In this document: positions 5,277-6,704 of the stretch, piece after piece | Numbering within the stretch: the stretch's first letter is position 1 | Layout: each line of letters starts with the position of its first letter | From: Sulfurimonas sp. | GTDB taxonomy: Bacteria > Campylobacterota > Campylobacteria > Campylobacterales > Sulfurimonadaceae | Length of the DNA: 6,704 nucleotides | Direction of reading: 5' to 3' | Assembly: GCA_015663215.1 (NCBI GenBank) | Contig: DQSP01000077.1 | Coordinates: 1 to 6,704 of the forward strand | Translations under genes and position numbers: made by a program | The notes under the pieces: generated by a model | Database searches by the model: none | Seen by the model: only the letters and a program-made list of their open reading frames with translations | What the model was told of the DNA's origin: nothing

Positions 5277-6704
5277 ATGAAACAAAGAAGTTTACTCATT
5301 TCATTAGTTGCATCTGTGGCTTTTATGTCTGTATGTACTACAAGTGTACTAGCATACGATAAGAATCCACCATTTAAGTTAAATAAACTTAAAAAGTATA
5401 CAGAAATTGATACTGATGGAAAGAAAACGGTAGGTTATGAGCCTAAAAGTGATAAGGTTGTTTTTATTAACTATGAACTTGGTATGCATTGTGTTGGTTT
5501 CGCAATGGATTACTGTTGTGTAATTCCACCATATAACTCTATCCAAGCACAAGCTGTTAGCGGTGGTAAAAGTGGTAAATTACCAAAACTTTTAAGTCCA
5601 GATGATGATGTGAAGCTTTACTACTACACTAGAGACAACTCGTATAGTGAAGGTAATAAAATGCGCTACTGGAATGTTCCAAAAGATAGTGATGGTGATG
5701 GTCACTTAGATTCTGCGGGTGATAATGTAGCTAACTATGTATGGACTCACCTTTTTATCTATGCTGACTTAGAGGGAACTATTCCTGCTGGGGCGACTGA
5801 TAAAGATCGTCTTCGTATTGGTCGTGAAGTACCTGTGAAAATTGATGCTGGTCCTTCTGGTATGGCTCTTTCAGGTGGATACCTTGAATATGCTGGTAAA
5901 CATGGTGGTAACATCGTTATGACAGATACTCTTGTTCCTCCTGTTAAAAATGTTAAGCTTGTTCTTACAGCTTCACATCTTTGGGACGCACTAGGTCTTC
6001 CTCTTACTGCATTTAATGATAGCACAAGAAAAGGTTCTATTCGTTCTGTAACAGAAAAAGATTTTCAACCATTTCAGTACTCAACTGTAGAAATGCATGA
6101 CCGTACTGGAAAAAGTATGAAAGATCATACTGGAAAAAATATCTCTTATTTTGGTACAAATCCTGTAGATATTCCTAACTGTTATGCTTGTCACTCAAGA
6201 AATGGTAAAGCAGCTCAAATGGCTAGAGATGAGGGCTTAGGTCAATCAGATAAAGAGTATGCATACTGGAAAACATATGCTGACGAGTCAGAGTATATGG
6301 CAAGATTATCAGAGGGTTCTATAAACATTTTAGCACTCCATGATGCACATCATGGTACAAAGTTTTTAAGTGATTATAATTCAAATGCAAGTGGAAATAG
6401 ACTTGGTAAAGTGGGTATGGTAAACTGTGCAGATTGTCATGGTGACAATGTTTCAGGAAATTTACAAACACCACGTCCAACTGCATCAGGGTACAAGGCA
6501 GTTCATGCAAAACCTTTAAGTGAAGCTATTCACACTTTTCACCTAGCAATGGTTCCTATGCCTGATGGTGCTGGTAGAAGTCAAGCATGTCAATCATGTC
6601 ACCCAACTCACTTTCAAAACCCTAGTATGAATGATAACTCAAATCCATTCCGTGTAACGGATAGATATGGTGAAGGTCGTTTTTCTAAAAGTGATATTCG
6701 TACA
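5277..6704 (+). CDS. Secreted multihaem c-type cytochrome family protein (3' end outside window)
   Basis: The frame from the ATG at 5277 stays open to the right edge, giving 476 visible residues with no stop. AAGGGAG ends five bases before the start. A Sec signal peptide is clear: MKQR, a hydrophobic core (about 5-19) and probable cleavage after SVLA (residue 26), so the protein is periplasmic or outside the cell. Three c-type haem sites are seen: C302-YA-C305-H306, C384-AD-C387-H388 and C438-QS-C441-H442. Extra histidines near them (LHDAHHG, AIHTFH) could be distal ligands. Before the haems lies a roughly 270-residue region with ELGMHC (C72), YCCV (C80, C81) and PPYNS, and a DSDGDGHLD loop (137-145) resembling an EF-hand/dockerin calcium site. 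It should carry electrons in respiration, but the donor and acceptor are unknown. More haem sites may follow outside the window. Codons are rich in GGT, CGT and GCT compared with the kinase genes, consistent with high expression. Confidence 0.88.
   Translation, partial: MKQRSLLISLVASVAFMSVCTTSVLAYDKNPPFKLNKLKKYTEIDTDGKKTVGYEPKSDKVVFINYELGMHCVGFAMDYCCVIPPYNSIQAQAVSGGKSGKLPKLLSPDDDVKLYYYTRDNSYSEGNKMRYWNVPKDSDGDGHLDSAGDNVANYVWTHLFIYADLEGTIPAGATDKDRLRIGREVPVKIDAGPSGMALSGGYLEYAGKHGGNIVMTDTLVPPVKNVKLVLTASHLWDALGLPLTAFNDSTRKGSIRSVTEKDFQPFQYSTVEMHDRTGKSMKDHTGKNISYFGTNPVDIPNCYACHSRNGKAAQMARDEGLGQSDKEYAYWKTYADESEYMARLSEGSINILALHDAHHGTKFLSDYNSNASGNRLGKVGMVNCADCHGDNVSGNLQTPRPTASGYKAVHAKPLSEAIHTFHLAMVPMPDGAGRSQACQSCHPTHFQNPSMNDNSNPFRVTDRYGEGRFSKSDIRT

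Noticed and set aside
5330..5345. Lipoprotein lipobox around C20 of the cytochrome signal peptide
   Set aside because: The residues before C20 (MSV) do not fit the L-A/S-G/A-C pattern, while VLA at 24-26 is a normal signal peptidase I site.
5759..6510. Two minus-strand open frames (5759-6025 and 6319-6510) opposite the cytochrome
   Set aside because: They are shadows of the cytochrome frame, with low-complexity His/Leu/Ser-rich or Arg/Pro-rich translations that reflect its codon pattern.

Overview
The window is AT-rich and compact. Its proteins are typical of a free-living Campylobacterota bacterium of the Sulfurimonas/Sulfurovum/Arcobacter kind. This is inferred from three things: a FlgS-type soluble histidine kinase, a Campylobacterota-style sigma-54 promoter (TTTGGAA...TTGCT), and a combination of cytoplasmic hybrid kinase, OmpR-type regulator and secreted multihaem cytochrome. 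No mobile element, CRISPR array, rRNA or tRNA was seen, and no stretch over 300 bases lacks a gene.

Left part (1-1979, all + strand). The C-terminal 199 codons of an M18 metallo-aminopeptidase enter from the left edge. Its stop codon directly abuts the ATG of a 327-residue cytoplasmic histidine kinase that looks like FlgS, the kinase that feeds the sigma-54 activator FlgR in the flagellar cascade. Right behind flgS lies a well-formed -24/-12 promoter (GG at 1610-1611, GC at 1622-1623, exactly ten bases between). It drives a 106-residue protein of unknown function whose start is best placed at 1659. A gene that may be sigma-54 controlled thus sits directly beside the kinase thought to control sigma-54.

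Middle part (2045-5170). A 761-residue soluble hybrid kinase has the order N-terminal helical domain, HisKA, HATPase, degenerate receiver, intact receiver, Hpt. It converges, with a 20-bp gap, on an OmpR-type response regulator on the minus strand. Together they could form a complete four-step His-Asp-His-Asp phosphorelay. Upstream of the regulator, on its own strand, there is a perfect 14-bp direct repeat with a 21-bp period. It resolves into four TGT-led half-sites spaced 11/10/11 bp, ending inside a TATAAT -10 box. This is the geometry expected of an OmpR/PhoB-family operator and suggests autoregulation.

Right part (5277-6704). Divergent from the regulator is a large secreted c-type cytochrome, open to the right edge: signal peptide, an N-terminal cysteine-rich GMHC/YCC segment, an aspartate-rich calcium-type loop, then three CxxCH haem sites in the visible 476 residues. 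The shared intergenic region makes it a candidate target of the adjacent regulator.
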